A stretch of 64,000 nucleotides of DNA from Galbitalea sp. SE-J8 (GTDB taxonomy: Bacteria; Actinomycetota; Actinomycetes; Actinomycetales; Microbacteriaceae), in contig NZ_JAUASV010000001.1 in NCBI RefSeq assembly GCF_030345695.1, positions 124,001 through 188,000 of the forward strand, given 5' to 3'. A program made the position numbers and the translations under genes. Below are positions 8,695-16,971 of this stretch, in pieces (position 1 is the stretch's first letter; each line of letters opens with the position of its first letter). The notes under the pieces are model-generated. The model saw nothing but the letters and a program-made list of their open reading frames with translations. It did no database searches and had not been told where the DNA came from.

Positions 8695-9119
8695 TGGGCA
8701 TCCTGGTCGACACGAGCGTCTGGTCGCTGGCATTCCGACGGGATGCGCCGCCCGACCTTCCCGAGGTGCGGATGCTGCGGACCGCACTGGCCGAGGGCGA
8801 TGAAATCGTGACAACCGGAATGATCCTGCTCGAGTTGCTCCGGGGCTTCGTGCCGGCGGCGGCTCAGGAGACGATCGTGGGCGCGTTCGCCTCATTGACC
8901 TTCGTCGAGCCTCGACGGCAGGACTACGTGGCCGCGGCGGCTGTCGGCAACACCTGTCGCCGGGCGGGTGTTCAGATCGGCTCCGTCGATGCACTCATCG
9001 CCCAGCTCGCGATCGACGGCGATCACGTGCTGCTGACGACGGACAACGATTTTCGGCTGGCGGCCCGTCACACCGACGTGCGCGTGTGGTCACCGCCGGG
9101 TGCAGACGGAATGTCCTGA
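8694..9119 (+). CDS. vapC: VapC-type PIN-domain ribonuclease toxin
   Basis: 141 residues, the usual PIN toxin length. The acidic metal-binding residues are all present: Asp6 in ILVDTSVW, Glu47 in LLELLRG, Asp99 in SVDALIA and Asp117/Asp119 in TTDNDF. The nuclease therefore looks active. VapC toxins cut tRNA or rRNA and stop growth when released from VapB; the target cannot be read from sequence. The pair stands alone between the ligase-like gene and pilD (convergent, 26 bases away). It may stabilise this variable patch. Confidence 0.9.
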   Translation: MGILVDTSVWSLAFRRDAPPDLPEVRMLRTALAEGDEIVTTGMILLELLRGFVPAAAQETIVGAFASLTFVEPRRQDYVAAAAVGNTCRRAGVQIGSVDALIAQLAIDGDHVLLTTDNDFRLAARHTDVRVWSPPGADGMS

Positions 9120-9145
9120 CCCTTCTCACGTACTTCATAACACGT

Positions 9146-9973
9146 TCACGCGAGCCCGAAGGCGCGAAGGTAGGCGCCGGCGATCGGCTCCCCCGCCACG
9201 ATGCCGACCCACGCGCCGGCGAGCATCCAGGGTCCGAACGGGATGCGCGTCTTGCGCCCGGCGCGCTGGGCGATGAGCAGGACGACGCCGAACACGCCGC
9301 CGAGCAGGAACGCCGCGAACGCGCCGACCGTGAGGCCGCCCCACCCGATCCACGCGGTGAACAGTCCGAGCACGCCCGCGAGCTTCACGTCGCCGAGGCC
9401 CATCCCCGACGGGTACACGAGCACCACGATGAGGTAGAAGAGGAACAGCGCGACGCACCCGATGAGCGCGCGGAGGGCGCCCCATCCGTCGCCGTCGAGC
9501 AGGGCGACGAGGCCGAGTAGCACGGCGCCCACGACGTAGGCCGGGTACACGATCGCGTTCGGCAGGCGGAACACGTCGAGGTCGATGAGGGCGAGCGCGA
9601 TCGTGATCGCCGCGAGGTAGAGGTAGGCGACGAGCTCGACGAGGGCTGCCACGACCGACAAATGCTGCGGCAACCGCACGAGCGCCCACCACAGGCCGAC
9701 GAGCGCGAACGCCACGCCCGTGCCGAGCTCGACCGCCGGGTAGCGCGCGCTGATCGGGTTGCCGCAGTCGCGGCACTTCGCACGCAGCACGAGCCAGCTG
9801 ATGACAGGCACGTTGTCGTACCAGCGGATGCGGTGTCCGCACCTCGGGCAGTGGCTCGGCGGATGCGCGATCGACTCGCCCCGTGGCACGCGCCAGACGA
9901 CGACGTTGAGGAACGAGCCGATCAGGAGGCCGAAGAGGGCCGCGATCGCGGCACCGGCTGCGGGTAATTCCAC
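9146..9973 (-). CDS. pilD: Prepilin leader peptidase / N-methyltransferase
   Basis: 275 residues, A24 aspartic peptidase family, seven to eight membrane helices. The N-terminal methyltransferase part carries two CxxC zinc motifs (CPRCGH and CRDCG, about 42-70). The two catalytic aspartates lie in ALIDLDVFRLPN (about 147) and GMGLGDVKLAG (about 197), matching the GxGD rule. It removes the leader from PilA and the minor pilins encoded just upstream and methylates the new N-terminus. Its start follows the pilX stop directly, so it ends the pilA-V-W-X-D unit. Confidence 0.96.
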   Translation of the reverse strand: MELPAAGAAIAALFGLLIGSFLNVVVWRVPRGESIAHPPSHCPRCGHRIRWYDNVPVISWLVLRAKCRDCGNPISARYPAVELGTGVAFALVGLWWALVRLPQHLSVVAALVELVAYLYLAAITIALALIDLDVFRLPNAIVYPAYVVGAVLLGLVALLDGDGWGALRALIGCVALFLFYLIVVLVYPSGMGLGDVKLAGVLGLFTAWIGWGGLTVGAFAAFLLGGVFGVVLLIAQRAGRKTRIPFGPWMLAGAWVGIVAGEPIAGAYLRAFGLA

Positions 9974-11797
9974 CTATTCGGCGCCGGTCGCAAGACGCGT
10001 GCTGTCTACAGACCAGTCAGAAACCGCACCGCCCGCTCCCGCGGCGCCGTTGAGATCAGCACCCGGCACGCTAGCGGACGTGAATATCAGGCCGTTACCG
10101 CCTGATCCGGAGTACCCGCCCGCATATACCTGTCCGCGCCATATCGAGCCCGATGATGTGCTCCAGTTGTAATTGGCGTAATAGTTGCAAGGAGTATATA
10201 TAAGTCCGTAAATCTTCGGGTCAATTGTGGCCGGATTGAGCGAAACGTCGCCGACGCCGCCTGAGCACGAGGGTGAATTGCTCGAAACAATTGGGTCAGC
10301 CACGATCAGGTCAACCTTGTGAACGGCACCGTCGGCCGAAAGCAGAGCCGAGCTTTGCAACGTTATCTTCTTGGCAATGAACGCGACGTTCGTCCTCACC
10401 GACAAGGTCTGGCTATTCAAGTAGACTTCCGAGCAGGAAGTGGCGTCGATAACTGTGGGGGATACCAAGTTCGTGACCGTCGTCCAGAATGCGCTGGTGT
10501 TGTTCCGACTGCCGATCTGGCAGTCTCCGCTCCAGTTCAAACGTGTGTAGCCGGCGTTTGTCCACGGTGTGAAGTCAGCGCCAACTTCGACCCAATCAGG
10601 CACTGTGGGCGCAGACTTAGCAACGGGGGCGGCCAGACCGGCCTGGCGAATTGTGACGGCCCCTGCCACGCTCGCCGAGCCGGTCGAACCCAGTGCGCAC
10701 GCATGCTGGGCTTCGCCGTTCTGCGGGAACGTGGCGCCGCGACACGCTACGAAGCTATTCGGGTCACTGTCGTACTTCGCCCAACTCCCGACGACCAGCG
10801 CCCCTCCCACTCGACGATCGGTAGCGGTTCCTGGGGTTACTGTGACCGTTCCCGACGTGGCTACCGAGGTGACATTGCCGACGACGTTTCCACGAAGCTC
10901 TCCTGCTCCACTGGCGAGCAACGACCCACCAATCCTCGTCCCGGTGCCAACATAGAAAGTGCCCCGCGCCTCCACACTGCCGAGAATTTTCATTGTGCCC
11001 TTGAGCGTAAAATTCCCATTTGCGTAAACGCTCCCACCGATAATCTGGCTGCCGTTTTCGATGAGAACATCGCCGCCCGCGGCGATCACGTCACCGTCGA
11101 TCGTGGCACCCGAATCTATCCGAATCTTTCCAGACGCCCACAGCGTGCCGTGAATCGTGCAAGGCTGATTAGTAATGGAAACGTCGCCGATAACGGTGAC
11201 GTTTCCAGCATAACTACCACCCGAAGTGCACGTGAAATTGCCATGAGTCTTGACGTCAGCGGTTCCGGCCGAGGCCGACAGTGTGTACGTATCGAGTGAG
11301 CCGCCGCCGTAGAGGTAGAGCGCAGCACCGTTAGAGACCACCGCAGACCGCGTAATGGTCTCAATAACGGTTCGGGTATCATTGCCGGATACGCCGTTCA
11401 CGCCTTTCGCCACCGCCGTGCCCAGCGACTTGAAGCGCACTTTCGTCACAAGTAGGCTGCCCGTAGTCGGTGGACAGTTGGACATCCACGTCGATCCGGT
11501 CCAGTACTGGACCTGCACGTCATAGATCGGAGCTACGTCGTTTGAGTAGTGCCCGCCGTTCGAGCAGGTGCCCCGACTAACGGCAGCGCGGGCCACCGCG
11601 ATCCCGGCTTCTGATGAAGCCTGGGATTGTGAACTGGCGCGAATCGAACTCGTGTATCCAAGAGATGTGACGAGCGAGCTGGTAATCAGAGCGGTGATGA
11701 GCATAGCGACCGCCAAGACGCCGATTGCAGCGATCATAGCGAATCCATCGTCTCCCGGGACCCGTCGCCTCACACAGTTCAAGGTGCGGTAAAACAC
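9974..11797 (-). CDS. Large PilX/GspK-like minor pilin with beta-solenoid passenger
   Basis: About 607 residues, far larger than usual pilins. A prepilin-like N-terminus (GDDG then FAMIAAIGVLAVAML) gives one membrane helix. Mature position 5 is Ala instead of the usual Glu, as in GspK, which sits at the tip. A region about 190-320 repeats short strands with Gly, Ile, Val and Asn spacing (IDGDVIAAGGDV, IGGSVYANGNF, GSVEARGTF), as in bactofilin-like right-handed solenoids. Several Cys follow. The start is uncertain: TTG 11812, GTG 11797 (GGGGGA ahead, chosen) or GTG 11773. DNA is clearly AT-richer than the flanks. Probable pilus-tip adhesin (inference). Confidence 0.75.
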   Translation of the reverse strand: MFYRTLNCVRRRVPGDDGFAMIAAIGVLAVAMLITALITSSLVTSLGYTSSIRASSQSQASSEAGIAVARAAVSRGTCSNGGHYSNDVAPIYDVQVQYWTGSTWMSNCPPTTGSLLVTKVRFKSLGTAVAKGVNGVSGNDTRTVIETITRSAVVSNGAALYLYGGGSLDTYTLSASAGTADVKTHGNFTCTSGGSYAGNVTVIGDVSITNQPCTIHGTLWASGKIRIDSGATIDGDVIAAGGDVLIENGSQIIGGSVYANGNFTLKGTMKILGSVEARGTFYVGTGTRIGGSLLASGAGELRGNVVGNVTSVATSGTVTVTPGTATDRRVGGALVVGSWAKYDSDPNSFVACRGATFPQNGEAQHACALGSTGSASVAGAVTIRQAGLAAPVAKSAPTVPDWVEVGADFTPWTNAGYTRLNWSGDCQIGSRNNTSAFWTTVTNLVSPTVIDATSCSEVYLNSQTLSVRTNVAFIAKKITLQSSALLSADGAVHKVDLIVADPIVSSNSPSCSGGVGDVSLNPATIDPKIYGLIYTPCNYYANYNWSTSSGSIWRGQVYAGGYSGSGGNGLIFTSASVPGADLNGAAGAGGAVSDWSVDSTRLATGAE

Positions 11798-12372
11798 GTG
11801 TCCCCCGTCCAACTGTCCGACCGTGTCGTCGCCGACGTGCTGATTGTCAACCGCGGCTGGTCACCTGCCTTGACGCTCATATCGAGCGCAATGGTGCGGC
11901 CCGTTCGCGCGAATATGCCGTTACTTCCGGCCGGAGACGCGGTACCTGATGATCTCACGCCGCTTGCCAGGAGGGTCCAGCTGGACAATTCGGTTGCGGT
12001 CGGAGCTGGCACCGCAGCGGTGGAGTTCTTTGTTCGGATATCACCCGAAGTCGGATCGAAATACCACGCATAGCATCGCCATCCGGTCGAACCCGAGACG
12101 CTGTCTGTGGCGACCCGCGCTTGCACGAATTGCGCACTGCCCAACGCGTCGATTCGGTACGCTGAGGCGGCGCGAAAGCGTGAGAGCATCTGCTCGACTG
12201 CAACCTGGGTCGAGTTCGAGGTGCCCGTCACCGTGCGCACTGTTCGCTCACCCAATGTCGCGGCGATTACCAGGCCACCCGCGATGGCGAGCACCACCGC
12301 GAGAAGCAACATCGCCACGAGGAGTTCGACGAGTGTGAATCCGCCTTCAAGGTCCGATCTGCTTGAACTCAC
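11779..12372 (-). CDS. pilW: Type IV minor pilin, PilW-like
   Basis: 197 residues with a class III leader: cleavage after Gly11 in LEGG then FTLVELLVAMLLL, with Glu at mature position 5, followed by one helix and a variable globular domain holding two Cys. The start is GTG at 12372, overlapping the pilV stop by 4 bases. It lies between pilV and pilX as in the minor-pilin operons that prime pilus assembly. The symbol follows position and topology; sequence beyond the helix is not diagnostic. Base composition is AT-richer than the neighbouring core genes. Confidence 0.8.
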   Translation of the reverse strand: MSSSRSDLEGGFTLVELLVAMLLLAVVLAIAGGLVIAATLGERTVRTVTGTSNSTQVAVEQMLSRFRAASAYRIDALGSAQFVQARVATDSVSGSTGWRCYAWYFDPTSGDIRTKNSTAAVPAPTATELSSWTLLASGVRSSGTASPAGSNGIFARTGRTIALDMSVKAGDQPRLTISTSATTRSDSWTGDTCFTAP

Positions 12373-12806
12373 GCGTAGCTTCCGAGGTAGACGCGCGTCA
12401 CAATCGTGGAGATGGCGGCGCCGGTGTCTGCACGAGTCACCCTAACAGTCGCTTCCACCGCTCCGGGGTAGGCGTCGATGGTCACCGTCGACTTGTCGCT
12501 ATCCGTGTTGTCACAGCCGGAGTACGACTTGTACGCCTGCAACTCGACGTTGCGCGCATCTGTAACACTTGCCGCCGCCGCGACCCAGGTCTGCAATTCG
12601 ACGCACGTGGTCGCAGCTCTCGCTTCTTCGAGTTGCGCATTGGCGAGCTCATTCCCAGCAGCCATTGTTGCATTGACAGCGCTCATTCGTAACCCATTGA
12701 GCAAGACAGGCAAAAAGGCGACAGCAACAATCGCAATCAATAGCACCGCAACAACAACCTCGATGATGCCAAGGCCGCATTCCCGCACGTCGGCGCGCCC
12801 AGACAT
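12369..12806 (-). CDS. pilV: Type IV minor pilin, PilV-like
   Basis: 145 residues. Leader of 11 residues ending Cys-Gly, then LGIIEVVVAVLLI with Glu at mature position 5. The globular part contains two Cys (TTCVELQ and YSGCDN), which could form the pilin disulphide. I prefer the ATG at 12806 over 12818 because GGGAGT lies 5 bases upstream. Second gene after pilA; probably part of the minor-pilin priming complex. The replacement of the usual Phe1 by Leu is tolerated by prepilin peptidases. Confidence 0.8.
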   Translation of the reverse strand: MSGRADVRECGLGIIEVVVAVLLIAIVAVAFLPVLLNGLRMSAVNATMAAGNELANAQLEEARAATTCVELQTWVAAAASVTDARNVELQAYKSYSGCDNTDSDKSTVTIDAYPGAVEATVRVTRADTGAAISTIVTRVYLGSYA

Positions 12807-12877
12807 GACCACTCCCATGAGCGACTCTTAGTTGCTACGCGCCAAGGGCCCGGCGACCCGAGCGTTACCTCGAATCA

Positions 12878-12898
12878 CCGGACCAATGCCTCGTCCGG
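12878..12898 (-). terminator. Weak hairpin just after pilA
   Basis: Six-base stem ccggac/gtccgg with a 9-base loop, starting 5 bases past the pilA stop. No T run follows. It could partly terminate or stabilise the pilA message so that the major pilin is made in excess of the minor pilins. Confidence 0.3.
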
Positions 12899-12902
12899 AC
12901 GG

Positions 12903-13316
12903 TCAGCAGGTTCCCGTTTCAGTTCCTGAGATGGCGGACCCAACCCTGAACGTGTTGCTCGTGTCCGCGTTCTTTCCCTGAATGCAGAAGGTCTGGAGCG
13001 TTGCGCCAGTCCCGACCGTCAGAGTGTTTCCGGGCGAGGCCTTCCAACCGTAATCTGCGAGCGCAGTCCCGGGGGTGCCCGGAATTGCGGTCAGCGTCGG
13101 GTTCGCGGCCGCGTACGCGGCCACCGCCAGCTTCGCATTCGCAAGGTCGGACTTGACACTCGCCTCCTTCGCGGCGTTCTGCTGGCCGATGAAGACCGGG
13201 ATGGCGATCGCGGCGAGGATGCCGATGATCAGGACGACGACGAGGAGCTCGATGAGCGTGAAGCCCTTGTCCCCCTTGCGACGCGCGTTGAGCGCGTCCT
13301 GCATGCGCATGAGCAT
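12903..13316 (-). CDS. pilA: Major type IV pilin
   Basis: 137 residues. The 18-residue basic leader ends Lys-Gly and is followed by FTLIELLVVVLIIGILAAIA, the classic pilin helix with Glu at mature position 5. The mature protein has 119 residues. Cys occurs in TFCIQG and as the last residue, consistent with a C-terminal disulphide loop. The ATG at 13316 is preceded by AGGA at 8 bases. It leads the unit pilA-V-W-X-D and is the likely fibre subunit, assembled by PilB/PilC/PilMNO and processed by PilD. Confidence 0.93.
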   Translation of the reverse strand: MLMRMQDALNARRKGDKGFTLIELLVVVLIIGILAAIAIPVFIGQQNAAKEASVKSDLANAKLAVAAYAAANPTLTAIPGTPGTALADYGWKASPGNTLTVGTGATLQTFCIQGKNADTSNTFRVGSAISGTETGTC

Positions 13317-13357
13317 GTGATTGATTCCTGTCTCTGAATGTGAAAAAAGGACAGGTA

Positions 13358-13434
13358 GTCCCCCGTATGGAACTGACCCCCACCGTCAATCGTGGCCGAG
13401 GGAGATCGGAACAGGTATCCCTCGAACGGGGGAC
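13358..13434 (-). promoter_or_regulatory. Candidate pilA promoter and flanking inverted repeat
   Basis: TTGACG (13389-13384, minus strand) is a good -35; TACGGG 16 bases on is a poor -10. A 9-base inverted repeat gtcccccgt/acgggggac (13358-13366, 13426-13434) brackets it, and the word acaggta recurs at 13351 and 13411. This looks like a regulated promoter with an activator or repressor site, but no known regulator can be assigned. Confidence 0.3.
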
Positions 13435-13527
13435 CTTTCCTCCCCAATAGTGGGGCGATCCGTGGCGCGCGCTCAGCCGACGGGGGTGGACTGCATCCGG
13501 GGCATCGCATCCGTTCGGACGAAACCG

Positions 13528-13911
13528 TCACGCGCCGGGCACACGACCATTCTGCTCCACCGGGGGGCCGTCGAGGCCGACTCGCAGCACGGCGGCGTGC
13601 AGCGTGGGCTCGGTGGAGAACAGCGCGTGGGGGTTGTGTCCGCCGACCCAGGCCTGGAACGCGCTGCCGTGCTGTTCGACGTGACCGCGGGGCAGCACCC
13701 AGGCGCCGGAGTCCGCGTCGCCCGGCACGTGCAGCTCGACGTTCCACCGCCGGATGCCGTGCCGGCGCGCCACCAGCCACCGATCAGAGCCGTCGATGCG
13801 GAGCACGACCTCGGGGTTGTTCGGGGCGTCGGGGTTGTTCGGGGCGTCGGAGTTGTTCGGGGCGTCGGGGTAGTTCGGGGCGTCGGGCGTGGGCTCGTTG
13901 GTGTCGGTCAT
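13528..13911 (-). CDS. Small hypothetical protein with DAPNN repeats
   Basis: 127 residues. The first ~40 are a tandem repeat of Asp-Ala-Pro-Asn-Asn-(Pro/Ser), about five copies encoded by 18-base DNA repeats (about 13812-13888). A conserved-looking domain of about 85 residues follows (VVLRIDGSDRWLVARR ... GAWVLPRGHVEQHG ... HNPHALF). The ATG at 13911 has AGAAGGA upstream. No signal peptide, membrane helix or catalytic motif is visible. It lies upstream of pilA in the same direction, but the 211-base gap with its own promoter signals argues against co-transcription. Function unknown. Confidence 0.65.
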   Translation of the reverse strand: MTDTNEPTPDAPNYPDAPNNSDAPNNPDAPNNPEVVLRIDGSDRWLVARRHGIRRWNVELHVPGDADSGAWVLPRGHVEQHGSAFQAWVGGHNPHALFSTEPTLHAAVLRVGLDGPPVEQNGRVPGA

Positions 13912-14228
13912 GGGTCGTCCTTCTGTCGCTGGCTTCTGTCGCTGGGGCGGCATCCGTCGTCTCGCCCCCTTGGTTGTATTACGCCCGAACGCGTCGGAAT
14001 GCCACGGTGGCACGACGGCTTCGACCCCCTCGCGAAGACGTCGAGAACCTGACCGACCTCGCGCGCGGCGCGATCGACTCTCCCGAGTGCCGCATCGCCG
14101 TTGCGCCGGGCATCGATGGGCGGCCAGCAGAGGAGCGCCGCACGTCAGATGCGCCTGATGGCTCAGCGGTCAGGATTGACGGGTGGCCGCCACCGAGGAC
14201 GACGTTCCACGGCGCTATCTATCCCATC

Positions 14229-14816
14229 GTGACGTCCCAGCCGCCGATGCCACCGACGAAGCCAGTCGGTCAGCCGGGCCCGGGCTTTGAGTTGCAGTTC
14301 GTGCACGGCACTGGGTCGACTCGCTTGTGGGCCGTGTCGGACGACGGCTCGTGGCTGGCCCAGACGCAGGACGATCGCCTGCTCGTGCAGTCGACTGCGC
14401 TGTCGCTCGATGTCGAGCCGTCGACCATCTACAGATCGCGCCGAGCCTTGCTGACGTACTCCGTCGCACGCTTGCGTGAGCTCGCGCGGCGGCAGGGAGC
14501 GCGCCACCAGGAACCATACGCAGTCGTGCTCCGCCTTATCGATGCGATCATCGGCGTCGGATCGGCGACGCCTCAGATCGCGGACAACGGCGAAGGTGGG
14601 ATTGAAGTCCTCTGGCTCGTGAACGGCGCGTCACTGACGATCGACTACGAGGACGAATTTGAGATTCTCGTCGAAGGTGTCGCCGCGGATGGCACGCGCG
14701 CGTTCGCACACACGCTGACCAGGTACTGGACGCGGGCCGATTCGACTGTGGTTGACGCGAAGCGATTCCTTGCGACTCTCTCGGCAAGCGTCGCTCGTCC
14801 GCTTCCCCTCAGCTGA
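14229..14816 (+). CDS. Hypothetical protein
   Basis: About 195 residues, unknown family. The segment from FELQFVHGTGSTRLW onward, with DNGEGGIEVLWLVNGASLTIDYEDEFE near the C-terminus, has normal protein composition, while the in-frame stretch before about 14220 does not. The start is therefore GTG 14229 or ATG 14247; neither has a clear ribosome site. The length and the Gly-Ile-Glu-Val-Leu-Trp-Leu-Val pattern recall small cytoplasmic actinobacterial proteins encoded beside effector or immunity genes, but I cannot name one. It is followed after 21 bases by a gene remnant on the same strand. Confidence 0.5.
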   Translation: MTSQPPMPPTKPVGQPGPGFELQFVHGTGSTRLWAVSDDGSWLAQTQDDRLLVQSTALSLDVEPSTIYRSRRALLTYSVARLRELARRQGARHQEPYAVVLRLIDAIIGVGSATPQIADNGEGGIEVLWLVNGASLTIDYEDEFEILVEGVAADGTRAFAHTLTRYWTRADSTVVDAKRFLATLSASVARPLPLS

Positions 14817-14837
14817 GTTTGGGACGAATGACCGACC

Positions 14838-15005
14838 GTGAGCAGCACACTGTCAATTGCCGATGACGAGGTGCTGGTCCGTCGATATACGGAACTGGCA
14901 ACGACCAGCGCGGCACTCGTGAGAGCAGTCTCGAGTGGTCGACGCGCTCGCACGTCCGATGGCCGCGCCGCCGGACGTCGACCCGGCGCACGCGTCGATC
15001 ATCAG
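14838..15005 (+). pseudogene. Truncated gene remnant, DUF2019-like N-terminus
   Basis: From GTG 14838 the frame reads SIADDEVLVRRYTELATTSAALVRAV, close in pattern to the N-terminus of DUF2019-type proteins (D(D/E)xLVRRYTEAA). It then decays into Arg/Gly-rich sequence with no further homology before the 18-base repeats at 15073. I read it as a broken gene left by deletion or recombination. The remaining bases to 15253 hold the triple repeat and nothing recognisable. Identification is from memory of the family pattern and is tentative. Confidence 0.35.
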
Positions 15006-15072
15006 TCGAGGGACCTACGCGTCGAACTCGAGGCGACGCGGAGCAGGCCGCAAGCCGGCGGCCGAGGCGTTT

Positions 15073-15126
15073 CGGGTCGGGTTCCCGTAGCGGGTCGGGT
15101 TCCCGTAGCGGGTCGGGTTCCCGTAG
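15073..15126. repeat. Three perfect 18-bp direct repeats
   Basis: The unit cgggtcgggttcccgtag occurs three times without a gap in a non-coding stretch between the gene remnant and the HNH gene. Perfect identity suggests recent expansion by slippage. Confidence 0.9.
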
Positions 15127-15253
15127 CGGAAGGGCACGTGCCGCCGCGGTTGCGGCTCGGCAAGCCGGCCGTCTGCGGCATCCGTCGGCCCGTTTGCACA
15201 TGTCCCTCGTTCGGGGCACACGAATGTCGGTGGCTGGTGGTTGTGTTCTCGAC

Positions 15254-16765
15254 ATGAAGAGCAAGCCCACCGTGCGGTTCACCGAGACCGACGCCGCAGC
15301 CGCGCCGTCGTTCACGGCGCGCGCGGAGGACACCGTGTCCGACCTGCTGGACTACGTCGTCGAGTTCCAGCGGATGCGCAGCCTCATCGACGCGTGCGAG
15401 GCCGACGTCGTCGACGCCGCCCGCCGGCTGAAGCTGCTGCCGCTCGAGGCCGAGCCCGCCCGCACCTCCGGGTGGAGCGCCGAGAACATCGCCATGCGAG
15501 AACTGTCCAGCGAGCTCGGCGTGCGTTTGCGGGTGCACGAGAACACGGCCCGCAACCTCATCGAGCGCTCCCGGTCGCTCGTGCACGACCTGCCCGCGAC
15601 GCTCGACTCGATGCGGTCGGGCGACATCACCCTCCGCCACGCCCGCGCGATCATCGACGAGACCGGCTCGCTCCGACCCGACGCGAACGCCGACCAGGAT
15701 GCTGTGGACGCCGCGGATGCCGCGATGCGCGGGCTCGAGGCCGCGGCCCTCGAGATCGCGGCCGGCACGAGCGTCGGCGCGTTCGAGCGCCGCATCCGTG
15801 CCCTGCGCGAGCGCGTGCACCCCGACTCGATGACCCAGCGCAACCGCGAGGCCCGCGAGAAGCGCTGCGTCGACGTGCAGCCCGGCCGCGACGGAATGTC
15901 GTGGCTCACCGCCCTCCTGCCCTCCGAGCAGGCCAACGCCATCGACAACCGACTGCGCCTCATCGTCCGCGCGACCGCCAGCGCGAGCGCGCGGGCCGCG
16001 AGTGCGGGCGGCGCGGGTGCGGGCGGTGACGCGGGCGGCACGGATGCCAGTGGCGCGGGCGGTGCGGATGACGTGGTCGCCGCGGCCCGTACGATCGCGC
16101 AACGGCGTGCCGACGCGTTCGTCACCCTGCTTCTCGACGGCGAAGTCGATCCCTACGACAGTGGCGTCATCGCCCCCGACATCGCGGCGAACCGCCCGGC
16201 ACCAGACCCGGCCGGGCGCGCGCCGGGGCTGCGCACCCGCAGCCCGCGCGCACGGGTGCCCGCCGGCATCCGTGCCAGTGTGCACGTGAACGTTCCCGTG
16301 CTCACGCTTCTCGGGCACGACGTGCCCGCGACGCTCGACGGCGTGATCCCCATCGACGCGCAGACGGCGCGGGAGCTCGCCAAGCACGCACCGTCGTTCG
16401 TGCGGCTGCTCACGCATCCCGAGACCGGCGCCACCCTCTCCGTCGGACGCGAGAGCTACACCGTCCCCGCCGACATGCGCCGCTGGCTCGTGGAACGCGA
16501 CCTCACCTGCCGCTTCCCCGGCTGCGACGAGCCCGCCACCCATGCGGATGCCGACCACACCATCCCCTACAACGAGAACGGCGAGCAGGGCGAGACCTGC
16601 GTCGCCAACCTCGCGATGCTCTGCGCCCGACATCACCGCTTCAAGCACCAGACCCGGTGGAGGGTGCAGCAGCTCGGGGCAGGAGTGCTCATCTGGACCT
16701 CCCCCGAGGGCCGTTCGTACCCCACGCGACCCGCGAACACCCTCGCGTCGGCGCCCCCGTTCTGA
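15254..16765 (+). CDS. DUF222 / HNH endonuclease domain protein
   Basis: About 503 residues. An N-terminal helical DUF222 domain (about 20-270) is followed by an Ala/Gly-rich linker and a C-terminal HNH domain (about 400-470). The HNH domain reads CRFPGC ... HADADHTIPYNENGEQ ... NLAMLCARHHRFKH, with the metal- and DNA-binding His and Asn residues in place. These proteins are very numerous in actinobacterial genomes, often in several copies, and are thought to be linked to mobile elements; their job is not established. Start uncertain: ATG 15224 and 15200 are also in frame, none with a strong ribosome site. It lies convergent to pilC. Confidence 0.85.
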   Translation: MKSKPTVRFTETDAAAAPSFTARAEDTVSDLLDYVVEFQRMRSLIDACEADVVDAARRLKLLPLEAEPARTSGWSAENIAMRELSSELGVRLRVHENTARNLIERSRSLVHDLPATLDSMRSGDITLRHARAIIDETGSLRPDANADQDAVDAADAAMRGLEAAALEIAAGTSVGAFERRIRALRERVHPDSMTQRNREAREKRCVDVQPGRDGMSWLTALLPSEQANAIDNRLRLIVRATASASARAASAGGAGAGGDAGGTDASGAGGADDVVAAARTIAQRRADAFVTLLLDGEVDPYDSGVIAPDIAANRPAPDPAGRAPGLRTRSPRARVPAGIRASVHVNVPVLTLLGHDVPATLDGVIPIDAQTARELAKHAPSFVRLLTHPETGATLSVGRESYTVPADMRRWLVERDLTCRFPGCDEPATHADADHTIPYNENGEQGETCVANLAMLCARHHRFKHQTRWRVQQLGAGVLIWTSPEGRSYPTRPANTLASAPPF

Positions 16766-16933
16766 TCGGCGGGCGCCCTACGGGCCGAGCGCAGTGATCG
16801 GTACGACATGCACGCCGTCGGGTCGGCGGCGGCTTCCCCCGCGCTCGGGAAGCTCGACGGCATCGGGCCCGACGAGGTCAGACGCTGCGTGAGTCAGAGA
16901 TCGGTCGGCCTTGAGGTCGCAGATCGGTCCGAT

Positions 16934-16971
16934 CTACTTCGGCACGGTCGTCCTACTTCGGCACGGTCGTC
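16934..16971. repeat. 19-bp tandem duplication at the 3' end of pilC
   Basis: ctacttcggcacggtcgtc occurs at 16934-16952 and again at 16953-16971. The second copy contains the pilC stop codon and last residues; the first lies past the stop. A 15-base palindrome (agatcgg t ccgatct, 16921-16935) abuts it. Together they mark a recent slippage or insertion scar in the gap between the convergent HNH gene and pilC. Confidence 0.85.

Noticed and set aside
15073-15126. Triple 18-bp repeat as plasmid iteron or origin
   Set aside because: Only three copies, GC-rich, no replication gene nearby.
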